From Duganella callida (GTDB taxonomy: Bacteria; Pseudomonadota; Gammaproteobacteria; Burkholderiales; Burkholderiaceae_D): DNA of 50,308 bases. The DNA is taken from contig NZ_SPVG01000034.1 in NCBI RefSeq assembly GCF_004614165.1, positions 1 through 50,308 on the forward strand, given 5' to 3'. Both the position numbers and the translations under genes were made by a program. Below are positions 1 through 7,252 of this stretch, in pieces (the first letter of the stretch is position 1; every line of letters starts with the position of its first letter). The notes under the pieces are model-generated. The model was not told where the DNA came from. It was given only the letters and a program-made list of their open reading frames with translations, and made no database searches.

Positions 1-450
<450 letters not shown>

Positions 451-570
451 AATCTCTGTTTTTGGTCATTTCTGACCAGGTTCGCTCTTACTCAAAATAC
501 TGACAGTATTTCTTGTTGAGCATTTAATGCTTTTTGTTGCAGCATCAAACGCCCACATTTATCGACTGTA

Positions 571-584
571 TGTTTTTAAAGATC
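571..584 (-). promoter_or_regulatory. rRNA leader boxA-like antitermination element
   Basis: The minus strand reads GATCTTTAAAAACA, close to the boxA consensus TGCTCTTTAACA that recruits the Nus factors. It is followed by the CAGTCGATAAATGTGGGCG-type sequence typical of betaproteobacterial rRNA leaders. It lies about 120 nt upstream of the mature 16S start, the usual place for leader boxA. Confidence 0.6.
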
Positions 585-716
585 CGTGTTGCTTGCTGAG
601 AAGCGTTTTGTTCATCAGCACAGAAGCGAGATTATGAAGCACTTGATTTATCTCGTCAACCCCTCGTTTTTCATCGTTTCGCTTTTCAGCGTCTGCGTTG
701 TTTCGCGAGGGACCGA

Positions 717-746
717 ACTATAGCAAACTCGAACCAGGTTTGGCAA
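717..746 (-). promoter_or_regulatory. rRNA operon promoter (sigma-70 type)
   Basis: On the minus strand a TTGCCA -35 box (741-746) and a TATAGT -10 box (717-722) are separated by 18 bp. The -10 is followed by a GC-rich discriminator (TCGGTCCCTCGCG), as expected for a stringently controlled rRNA promoter. The start would lie near 710, about 260 nt upstream of 16S. No clear UP element is visible upstream. Confidence 0.6.
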
Positions 747-865
747 GCAGTTCCCTGAACTTCGCCGCCCACTCCCCAATTTGTGCAGACTGTCGCAATC
801 GCATGGCGCGTGCAGGCATGGATTCGTTACACTTGCCTCAAATTAAGTATGAGTGAAAGCCTCGC

Positions 866-2227
866 ATGTTCCCTACGCCAAAAACACAAGACACCCTGAA
901 AGCTGCCGGCGGCATGCTGCACCGCGGATTCGACACGGTCGCTATCTGGGTGACCCAGCTCTCGTGGTGGAAGTTCCTGGTGTTTGCGGTGCTGATGCTG
1001 ATCGCCGGCTCTATCCTGCAGGACGAGTTGTTCTCCTCCAGCCCGGTACAGGAAGACGCCGACCGCGGCGACCGTATGCACAAGCGCAAAGGCGACACCA
1101 ACATCCTGATCGACGACAGCGGCATCCACTTCAATCCGCGCAAAACGCGCAGCAAGAGCACGGACGACAACACGCAAGCGCCTGCCGAGCCGGCGGAAGC
1201 AGCAGAGGCGCCAGAAACCCCGGCCACTCCGGCTACCCCAGCTACCCCAGCTAACCCGGCTACTCCCGCGACGCCAGCCACCCCGGCAACCCCATCCAAG
1301 TCCGGCAAATCCGGCGCCGCCTCGGTGCCGGCCCTGCCCTCGCTGCCGGGCGAGGAAGTCCACATCGACCTGCCGCCGCAAATCGGCGAAGAACTGTCCA
1401 ATGCCATTGAAGAGGCGGTTGACGACCGCGCCGAGCAGAAAGTCGCGCGCTATCACGGCCAGGCATCCACCTGGTTCAAGAGCTTTATTACGCTGCTGGT
1501 ATTGGCCCTGTTCGGCACCAAGGTATTGATGAGCAAAAAAACGCGCGCCGAAGCGGAAATGCAGACCGCCAACGCCGCCGCCGAGCGCGAATCCATGCAG
1601 CGCCAGCTCAGCGAAGCCAAGATGCAGATGATGCAAGCCCAGGTCGAGCCACACTTCCTGTTCAACACGCTGGCCTCGGTCGAGCACCTGATCGAGACCG
1701 ACCCGCCGCGCGCCTCCGCCATGCAGCGCAGCCTGATCAAATACCTGCGCGCGGTGCTGCCGCAGATGCGCGACAGCTCGCTGACCACCAACCTCGGCCG
1801 CGAAGCCGACATGGTGCTGGCCTATCTGAATCTGCTGAAAATGCGCATGGAAGAGCGTTTGACGGTGATTTTCGATGTACCCGACGGCCTGCGCACCGCC
1901 GCCTTCCCGCCCATGATGCTGCAATCGATGGTGGAAAACGCCATCAAGCACGGCCTGGAAGGCAAGCCGGAGGGCGGCACCTTGAAAGTGCACGCCGACG
2001 TTGCCCACAACAAGCTGCGCGTCACCGTGGCCGACACCGGCCTCGGCTTCGGCGCCAAGCCAAGCGACGGCACCGGCCTGGGCCTGACCAACATCCGCGA
2101 ACGCCTGAAACTACTGCACGGCGACCAGGCCCAGCTGCTGATCGCCGCCAACAGCCCCAGTGGCGTGATCGTCACCATCGAGGTGCCGTATCAGCTGGCC
2201 AAGACCACCAATAACAACAGCAATTGA
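866..2227 (+). CDS. LytS/AlgZ-family membrane sensor histidine kinase with a PAT-repeat linker
   Basis: 453 aa. This is an inner-membrane kinase of the His_kinase (PF06580) plus HATPase_c type that phosphorylates a LytTR regulator. Two membrane segments are visible, about residues 35-52 and 205-222. They bracket a probably periplasmic region of some 150 residues containing a Pro-Ala-Thr tandem repeat (118-143). A coiled-coil stretch (about 225-258) leads to the H-box QVEPHFLFNTL (His263). The N-box (MVENAIKHGLEG) and G-boxes (DTGLGFG, GTGLGLTNIRERL) are intact. The next gene, 59 bp downstream, is a LytTR regulator and the likely partner. The ATG at 866 has only a weak purine-rich site upstream (GTGAAAG). 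The sensed signal is unknown. Confidence 0.9.
   Translation: MFPTPKTQDTLKAAGGMLHRGFDTVAIWVTQLSWWKFLVFAVLMLIAGSILQDELFSSSPVQEDADRGDRMHKRKGDTNILIDDSGIHFNPRKTRSKSTDDNTQAPAEPAEAAEAPETPATPATPATPANPATPATPATPATPSKSGKSGAASVPALPSLPGEEVHIDLPPQIGEELSNAIEEAVDDRAEQKVARYHGQASTWFKSFITLLVLALFGTKVLMSKKTRAEAEMQTANAAAERESMQRQLSEAKMQMMQAQVEPHFLFNTLASVEHLIETDPPRASAMQRSLIKYLRAVLPQMRDSSLTTNLGREADMVLAYLNLLKMRMEERLTVIFDVPDGLRTAAFPPMMLQSMVENAIKHGLEGKPEGGTLKVHADVAHNKLRVTVADTGLGFGAKPSDGTGLGLTNIRERLKLLHGDQAQLLIAANSPSGVIVTIEVPYQLAKTTNNNSN
1217..1294 (+). repeat. Tandem Pro-Ala-Thr coding repeat in the sensor kinase
   Basis: About eight consecutive 9-bp units of the form CCGGC(T/C)AC(C/T) encode Pro-Ala-Thr, with one unit changed to Pro-Ala-Asn. 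The units differ in synonymous positions, so the repeat is partly diverged. It encodes an extended, rigid linker between the two membrane segments of the kinase. Such units can change in number by slippage. Confidence 0.85.
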
Positions 2228-2286
2228 TTATTACCGCGATTCGATGAATAATTGATTGAATAGCCAATATTTTCACACCCAAGACG

Positions 2287-3054
2287 ATGCCTACTGCAAT
2301 CATTGCCGATGACGAACGTTTGATGCGCGACCAATTGCGCATGCGCCTGGAACAAGTCTGGCCCGAGCTGGAGATTATCGGCGAGGCCAAGAATGGCGAC
2401 GAAGCCGTCGACCTGGTCGACGAGCTCAAGCCCGATTTCACCTTCCTCGACATCCGCATGCCTGGCAAGACCGGCATGGAAGCGGCCGCCATCATCGGCA
2501 ACAAGAGCCAGATCGTGTTCGTGACCGCCTATGACGCCTACGCCATCGAGGCGTTCGAGCGCGGCGCCATCGACTACGTGTTGAAACCGCCCGAGCCGGA
2601 ACGCCTGCAGATCACGGTCGAGCGCCTCAAAGGCCGCCTGAACAAGCCTGCCGTCGGCGCCGACATCAACGCCAGCGTCGCCACCATGCTGGCACAGCTG
2701 ACCGAGAAGATCGCCGCGCCCAAGCCGGCCCACCTGCAATGGATCCAGGCCAGCATCGGCCAGGACCTGCGCATGATTCCGGTCGAGGAAATCCTGTTCT
2801 TCCGTTCGGACGAAAAATACACCTGCGTGCAGACCGAAAAATATGAGGCGCTGATCCGCAAACCGGTGCGCGACCTGGCCGAGGAACTCGATCCCTCGCT
2901 GTTCTGGCAGATCCACCGCGCGACGCTGGTCAACGTCAACGCCATCGAAGGCGTGACGCGCGACATCCGCGGCCGCCACCTGGTAATGATCAAGGGCCGT
3001 CCGGAAAAGCTGGAAGTCAGCCGCAGCTTCCTGCATCTGTTCAAGCAGATGTAA
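2287..3054 (+). CDS. LytTR-family response regulator (AlgR/LytR type)
   Basis: 255 aa, a DNA-binding response regulator. The N-terminal receiver domain (about 1-120) has the acidic pair Asp8/Asp9, the phosphoacceptor Asp55 in FLDIRMPG, the conserved Thr in FVTAYD and the Lys in VLKPPEPERL. The C-terminal LytTR domain (about 150-255) carries the family pattern EILFFRSDEKYTCV and FWQIHRATLVNVNAI, which contacts DNA as paired 9-bp direct repeats. The gene follows the LytS-like kinase by 59 bp on the same strand, so the two probably form a two-component system. The ATG at 2287 is not preceded by a strong ribosome site. The target genes cannot be told from the window. Confidence 0.92.
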   Translation: MPTAIIADDERLMRDQLRMRLEQVWPELEIIGEAKNGDEAVDLVDELKPDFTFLDIRMPGKTGMEAAAIIGNKSQIVFVTAYDAYAIEAFERGAIDYVLKPPEPERLQITVERLKGRLNKPAVGADINASVATMLAQLTEKIAAPKPAHLQWIQASIGQDLRMIPVEEILFFRSDEKYTCVQTEKYEALIRKPVRDLAEELDPSLFWQIHRATLVNVNAIEGVTRDIRGRHLVMIKGRPEKLEVSRSFLHLFKQM

Positions 3055-3103
3055 GCCTGCGGCACATCAACGCCCTTCCATACGGCTGATTTAGTGTGGC
3101 TCA

Positions 3104-4249
3104 ATGAGCCGCACTACCTCCCTGCTGACCCTGGCCGCCATGGCCCTGACCGCGCGCCTGGCCTGGCGCCTGGGCTGGCACTGCGCACGTTCGGCCGCCG
3201 CCAGCAAGCGCAGCGGCGGCATCATCCGCCACGCGAGCGACGCCATCATTTCCACCAACGAGCGCCAGATCATCCTGCAGGCCAATCCGGCCGCCGCCGC
3301 CATGTTCGGCACCACCGTGCAGGCGATGCAGGGCGCGCCGCTGCAGCAATATATTCCACGCGAACAGCGCCAGAACAATCACAACACGTTCCACTATTTC
3401 GGCGACACCGGCATCCGCCTGCGCATGAAGGGGCGGCGCACCAGCGATTACGCGGTCACGGGATTGAAGGCCGGGGGCCAGCATTTTCCGCTGGAAGGCT
3501 CGATCTCCACGCTGGACGAGGATGGACGGCGCATCTACACCATCATCCTGCGCGACATCACCGAGCGCAAGCAAGTGCAGGAACAGCTGGAGCAATCGTA
3601 TTCGCAGCTGCGCGAGCTGTCGGCCGCGCTGCAGACCATCCGCGAGGAAGAACGCAAGCACATCGCGCGCGAGCTGCACGACGACCTGGGCCAGTTGCTG
3701 GCCACCCTGCGCGGCGACCTGGCGCTGCTGCAACGGCATGCCGCCAAAGACCCGGCCGCGCGCAAGCTACAGGCCGGCATGGATGATTTACTGATGTCGG
3801 CCATTACGTCGCTGCGGCGCATCGCCAGCAACCTGCGACCGCGCGCGCTGGATGAGGGCGGCTTGTATTTTGCGCTGCAGAGCCTGCGTCATGAATTCAC
3901 CGCGCGCAACAACATCGCCTGCACGCTGGATGCGAATGAAGAGGAATTGATACTGGACGATGCCTACAGCACAGCGATCTTCCGCATCGTGCAGGAAGCG
4001 CTGACCAACATTGCCCGCCACGCCGAGGCGCGCAAGGTGGCGCTGTCGCTGCGGCGCAAGGACCACGTGTTGCATGTCCGCATACATGATGACGGCCGCG
4101 GCATCGCCGAAAAGGACATGGACAAGGCATCGTCCTTCGGCCTGATCGGGATGCGCGAACGCGTCTGGGGGCTACATGGCGATATCGCCATCGTCAGCGA
4201 CGGCGGCACGCGCATCGTCATACGCCTGCCGCTGCCGCAGACCGATTAG
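3104..4249 (+). CDS. PAS-domain sensor histidine kinase, HisKA_3 (NarX/DegS) type, orphan
   Basis: 381 aa. The N-terminus (about 1-25) is weakly hydrophobic and could be a membrane anchor. A PAS domain spans about 38-155, ending in the PAC-like IYTIILRDITERKQ. A short coiled coil precedes the HisKA_3 dimerisation box EEERKHIARELHDDLGQ (His192). The ATPase domain has FRIVQEALTNIARHAEA, HDDGRGI and GLIGMRERV. Kinases of this type normally phosphorylate NarL/LuxR-class regulators, but the upstream regulator is of LytTR class and none follows downstream. It is therefore an orphan in this window. Its TAG stop overlaps the stop of the convergent porin gene, leaving no room for a terminator. The start was chosen for the intact PAS domain; the ribosome site is weak. 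Confidence 0.88.
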   Translation: MSRTTSLLTLAAMALTARLAWRLGWHCARSAAASKRSGGIIRHASDAIISTNERQIILQANPAAAAMFGTTVQAMQGAPLQQYIPREQRQNNHNTFHYFGDTGIRLRMKGRRTSDYAVTGLKAGGQHFPLEGSISTLDEDGRRIYTIILRDITERKQVQEQLEQSYSQLRELSAALQTIREEERKHIARELHDDLGQLLATLRGDLALLQRHAAKDPAARKLQAGMDDLLMSAITSLRRIASNLRPRALDEGGLYFALQSLRHEFTARNNIACTLDANEEELILDDAYSTAIFRIVQEALTNIARHAEARKVALSLRRKDHVLHVRIHDDGRGIAEKDMDKASSFGLIGMRERVWGLHGDIAIVSDGGTRIVIRLPLPQTD

Positions 4250-5331
4250 AACGAATGACGGATACCGGCGTTGAAGGCCTTGTCGCCGCTACCAGCTTCG
4301 TTGTTGTTACCAACGGTGTAGCCGGCGCCATTCTTGTTCTTGATCTTGGCGTAGGCCAGGTACACGCCGGTGCGCTTCGACAGGTTGTACAGGTAGCCCA
4401 GGGCCCACTGATCGGCATCCTGGTTGTTGACGGTCTTGTCGTTCTTGCGAATGTACGACGCCATGATGGTGCCGGCGCCGACCGGGATCTGCGCGCCGAC
4501 CAGCACGTCGTTGCTGTCCAGGCTGGGCTTCGGCGCCACGGTGTAGCCGAAGGCATTGGCGCTTGGCAGCTGGGCGCTGTTCACGCCTTTATCTGCGCTG
4601 TAAGCGAAGTAGGCCTTCACCACCTGGAAGTCGTAGTTCACCGCCAGCATGGTGTTGCGGCCGGTGTCCTGGATCTTGGCCGGGGTGGTGCCGACGGCGG
4701 CGGTGTCATTGTTCTTGTTGTTGTAGACCAGGCGCGCGTTCAGCGGGCCCTGGGCATAGTTCAGGCCCAGACCGAATTGACGGCCGGCGGTGGTGCTGCC
4801 GGCCTGCTCGCCCAGGGCGTACAGGGCGTCGCCGCTGAAGCCTTCGATGACCGGGGTCGAGTACACCAGGGCGTTGCTCACGCGGGTGTTGGCGCCAGCC
4901 GACGGGAACAGGTTCTTGATGGTGCCAGCGTAGCCGGCGCCGAACGGGTCAGCCACCTGGCTTTGTGCCAGGTACAGCGGGGTGTACTGACGGCCGATGG
5001 TCAGCTGACCGGCGTCCTTGCTTTTCAGACCGACGAAAGCCTGACGGTTGAACAGGGTGTTGGTGCTGTCCAGGGTACCGTCGTCGGCCTTGAAGCCGGT
5101 TTCCAGCTGGAAGATGGCCGACAGGCCGTTGCCCAGATCTTCGGTGCCGCGGAAGCCGATACGCGACTGGCCGCCGATACCGCTAGTGACTTTGGTGATG
5201 TTGCCGGCGGCACCGCCGCGCTCGCTGACGATACCGGCATCCACCAGACCGTAGATGGTGACGTTCGATTGCGCTTGAGCTTGTGCGGCGAAGCCGCCGA
5301 TGATCAGTGCTGCCAGAGTAAGTTTTTTCAC
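4246..5331 (-). CDS. General outer-membrane porin (Gram-negative porin, Burkholderia OmpC type)
   Basis: 361 aa, a trimeric beta-barrel porin for small hydrophilic solutes. It has a signal peptide ending in AQAQA before QSNVTIYGLVDAGI, the usual N-terminus of betaproteobacterial porins. Strand motifs such as SRIGFRGTEDLGNGL and FNRQAFVGL are present, and so is the C-terminal aromatic signature GIRHSF with a terminal Phe, which BamA recognises. The length is typical. Translation starts at a GTG (5329-5331) preceded by GAGAA at suitable distance. It converges on the PAS kinase, with the two stop codons overlapping by two bases (4247-4248). The upstream region (5332-5450) is AT-rich, as expected of a strongly expressed gene, but no clear promoter was assigned. 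Confidence 0.95.
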   Translation of the reverse strand: MKKLTLAALIIGGFAAQAQAQSNVTIYGLVDAGIVSERGGAAGNITKVTSGIGGQSRIGFRGTEDLGNGLSAIFQLETGFKADDGTLDSTNTLFNRQAFVGLKSKDAGQLTIGRQYTPLYLAQSQVADPFGAGYAGTIKNLFPSAGANTRVSNALVYSTPVIEGFSGDALYALGEQAGSTTAGRQFGLGLNYAQGPLNARLVYNNKNNDTAAVGTTPAKIQDTGRNTMLAVNYDFQVVKAYFAYSADKGVNSAQLPSANAFGYTVAPKPSLDSNDVLVGAQIPVGAGTIMASYIRKNDKTVNNQDADQWALGYLYNLSKRTGVYLAYAKIKNKNGAGYTVGNNNEAGSGDKAFNAGIRHSF

Positions 5332-5451
5332 TTGATGTTCTCTACTTAAGGTTGAAAGAAAGGCTTGTTCTATTCCACGGCCGAGATCATGCCTATCAAT
5401 TACTTCAACAATGTGACAAACATCATTTGTTGTAAATCAACATCAAGAATG

Positions 5452-5478
5452 AAAAAAAAGCCGCATTAAGCGGCTTTT
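5452..5478 (-). terminator. Rho-independent terminator of the cysB-methyltransferase unit
   Basis: The minus strand forms a stem of AAAAGCCGC paired with GCGGCTTTT around a TTAAT loop, running into eight T residues. It lies 15 bp after the methyltransferase stop codon. It also separates that transcription unit from the downstream porin gene on the same strand. Confidence 0.9.
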
Positions 5479-5492
5479 AATGAAAGTACGGC

Positions 5493-6143
5493 TTATTTCA
5501 GCCTGCAACTGAGCAGGAAGTAATGCTGCAGGCGCTCGATGCGGATCTGTTTGGCATGATCGGCGAAGCGCTTGCGCAGCGTGCTGTCGGTCAGATAATT
5601 GTTCATGATTTCATAACGCTCGCCGTCATCGGCGGTCAGGAACTGATAGGTGTTGCCGTCCGCATCGGTCCGCGCGATCACGGTCTCGCCTTCGATGGCC
5701 GATTCGTCCAGCACCACCAGCAGCACGTCCTTGCCCAGTTTGGCGCGCAGGCTCTTCAGGTATTTTTCCTGCTGTTCGCGGCGCACATGGCGCCACAGGT
5801 TGCCGATGAAGACGGCCGTGTATTCGCCCTGCATGCCATCCGGCAGAGCGAAGGCGTCCATCACGCCGAAAGTGACGATGTCCTCGTCCAGGCCACGGGT
5901 TTCCGCCAGTGCGATCATTTCCGGCAGGATGTCGGTGGCGTACACCGATGCCGCGGTTTCCGAAATCAGGTCGGTCCAGTAGGCGGTGCCGCAGCCCAGC
6001 TCCAAGACCTTGTGGCCGTCGAACAGCTCGGCGACCATTTCCTGCAGATCGTCCAGGTCGTCGAAGCGCTCTTCCCGCGCATAGACCTGGTCATAGTTGT
6101 CGGCGTTGACGGCGTAATATTTAGTCAACTGATTGGTATTCAT
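5493..6143 (-). CDS. Class I SAM-dependent methyltransferase
   Basis: 216 aa. The Rossmann-fold SAM-binding motif I is visible as KVLELGCGTAYWTDLI (about residues 45-60), followed by the acidic motif II region VYATDILPEMIALA. A motif near GEYTAVFIGNLWRHVRREQQEKYL matches post-I strands. The family is broad (Methyltransf_11/25) and the substrate cannot be told. It starts 13 bp after cysB on the same strand and ends at a strong terminator, so it is probably cotranscribed with cysB. That hints at, but does not show, a link with sulfur or methionine metabolism. Confidence 0.8.
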   Translation of the reverse strand: MNTNQLTKYYAVNADNYDQVYAREERFDDLDDLQEMVAELFDGHKVLELGCGTAYWTDLISETAASVYATDILPEMIALAETRGLDEDIVTFGVMDAFALPDGMQGEYTAVFIGNLWRHVRREQQEKYLKSLRAKLGKDVLLVVLDESAIEGETVIARTDADGNTYQFLTADDGERYEIMNNYLTDSTLRKRFADHAKQIRIERLQHYFLLSCRLK

Positions 6144-6156
6144 GCTGATGCTTTCT

Positions 6157-7098
6157 TTATAGTTCGTAGTTGTCTTTTCCGCCGCTCATGGCCTGCTCGA
6201 TCAACTTGCGGTTGAGCGTGGGGGCCAGCAGTTCCATGAACGTGTAGATATAGCTGCGCAGATAGGCGCCCTGCTTGACCGCCACCCGTGACACGTTCAT
6301 GCCGAACAGGTGGCCCACAGGAATGGCGCGCAGGTTCTTGTCGCGCTCGGCGTCGAAGGCCATGCCCGCTATGATACCAATCCCCATGCCCAGTTCGACA
6401 TAAGTCTTGATCACGTCGGCATCGATGGCTTCCAGCAGCACGTCCAGCTTCAGGCCGCGCAGCGAAAACGCGTGATCGATCTTGCTGCGGCCGGCGAAGG
6501 CGCCATCGTACGTGATGATGGGGAACGCGGCAATTTCTTCCAGCGTCGGCTGTTTGGCGCGCAGCAGCGCGTGGTCGGGCGGCACCACCACCACGTGCTC
6601 CCATTGATAACATGGCAAGGTGATCAGGCCGGAGACGCCGGCGATCGATTCGGTGGCGATCGCCAGGTCGGCCTGGTCGCGCTGCACCATCTCGGCGATC
6701 TGCTGCGGATTACCTTGCAATAAGGACAATCTCACCTTGGGAAACTTCTGCATGAACGCCTGCACCACTTTCGGCAGCGTGTAGCGCGCCTGGGTGTGGG
6801 TGGTAGCGATGGTGAAGCTGCCGCTGTCCTGGGCCGCGTATTCCTTGCCGATGCGTTTCAGACTGTCGATCTCCTGCATGATCAGTTCCACTGACTGCAG
6901 CACCAACCGTCCCGGCTCGGTCAGACCACGGATGCGCTTGCCGTGACGGGTGAAGATGTCGACGCCCAACTCCTCCTCCAGCTCGATGATGGCCTTGGAC
7001 ACGCCTGGCTGGGACGTGAACAGGGCCTTGGCGGCGTCGGTCAGATTGTAGTTCTGGCGTACTGCTTCGCGCACAAAGCGCAGTTGATGAAGGTTCAT
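6157..7098 (-). CDS. cysB: LysR-type regulator CysB (sulfur assimilation)
   Basis: 313 aa. The N-terminal winged HTH is MNLHQLRFVREAVRQNYNLT and onward, with ALFTSQPGVSKAIIELE as recognition helix, closely matching the CysB/Cbl subfamily. The rest is a periplasmic-binding-protein-like effector domain, which in CysB binds O-acetylserine/N-acetylserine or sulfate. The conserved TTHTQARYTLP pattern is present. It is about ten residues shorter than the E. coli protein. The gene is divergent from the cysI operon across a 154-bp AT-rich control region, the classic LysR layout. This supports direct activation of cysI-cysN and probably autoregulation. Confidence 0.93.
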   Translation of the reverse strand: MNLHQLRFVREAVRQNYNLTDAAKALFTSQPGVSKAIIELEEELGVDIFTRHGKRIRGLTEPGRLVLQSVELIMQEIDSLKRIGKEYAAQDSGSFTIATTHTQARYTLPKVVQAFMQKFPKVRLSLLQGNPQQIAEMVQRDQADLAIATESIAGVSGLITLPCYQWEHVVVVPPDHALLRAKQPTLEEIAAFPIITYDGAFAGRSKIDHAFSLRGLKLDVLLEAIDADVIKTYVELGMGIGIIAGMAFDAERDKNLRAIPVGHLFGMNVSRVAVKQGAYLRSYIYTFMELLAPTLNRKLIEQAMSGGKDNYEL

Positions 7099-7118
7099 TG
7101 CAGGTCTGGCCCATCTTA

Positions 7119-7147
7119 AAATTATTAGCGTCCTAGCTTATGCCCAA
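7119..7147 (-). promoter_or_regulatory. Candidate cysB promoter
   Basis: On the minus strand TTGGGC (7142-7147) and TAATTT (7119-7124) are separated by exactly 17 bp. The predicted start lies near 7112, about 14 nt ahead of the cysB ATG. The match is moderate and was found by eye only. Confidence 0.35.
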
Positions 7148-7149
7148 TC

Positions 7150-7214
7150 CTTATATAAGCAAATAAAGACTAAGTCGTATGGAATAAAGACGAAGTTTAT
7201 TACTATTAGCGCTA
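7150..7214. promoter_or_regulatory. cysB-cysI control region: AATAAAGAC direct repeats and palindromes (putative CysB operator)
   Basis: The stretch has a perfect CTTATATAAG palindrome (7150-7159). Two identical AATAAAGAC boxes (7162-7170 and 7183-7191) lie 21 bp apart, about two helical turns. A TAGCGCTA palindrome (7207-7214) follows. CysB sites in enterics are AT-rich with GAATAA-like half-sites, and GGAATAA occurs here at 7181-7187. No good -35 box for cysI is seen, in keeping with an activator-dependent promoter. Function is inferred. Confidence 0.5.
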
Positions 7215-7252
7215 GTTTGGGGACTCAGCGACTATCCAGGAAGAATATATCT

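Larger units (their letters stand above)
451..865. other. rRNA operon leader and promoter region, plus short upstream region of the sensor kinase gene
   Basis: This 415-bp stretch holds no gene. From 450 to about 716 it is the AT-rich leader of the minus-strand rRNA transcript, containing a boxA-like antitermination site (571-584). The rRNA promoter lies at 717-746. From about 750 to 865 it is upstream DNA of the plus-strand kinase gene at 866, with no convincing -35/-10 pair. A mostly matched inverted repeat around 515-545 of the leader may be part of the RNase III processing stem. Confidence 0.7.

Noticed and set aside
1217-1294. Possible CRISPR or minisatellite array
   Set aside because: The units are 9 bp without spacers and lie in frame inside a kinase gene; it is a coding Pro-Ala-Thr repeat.
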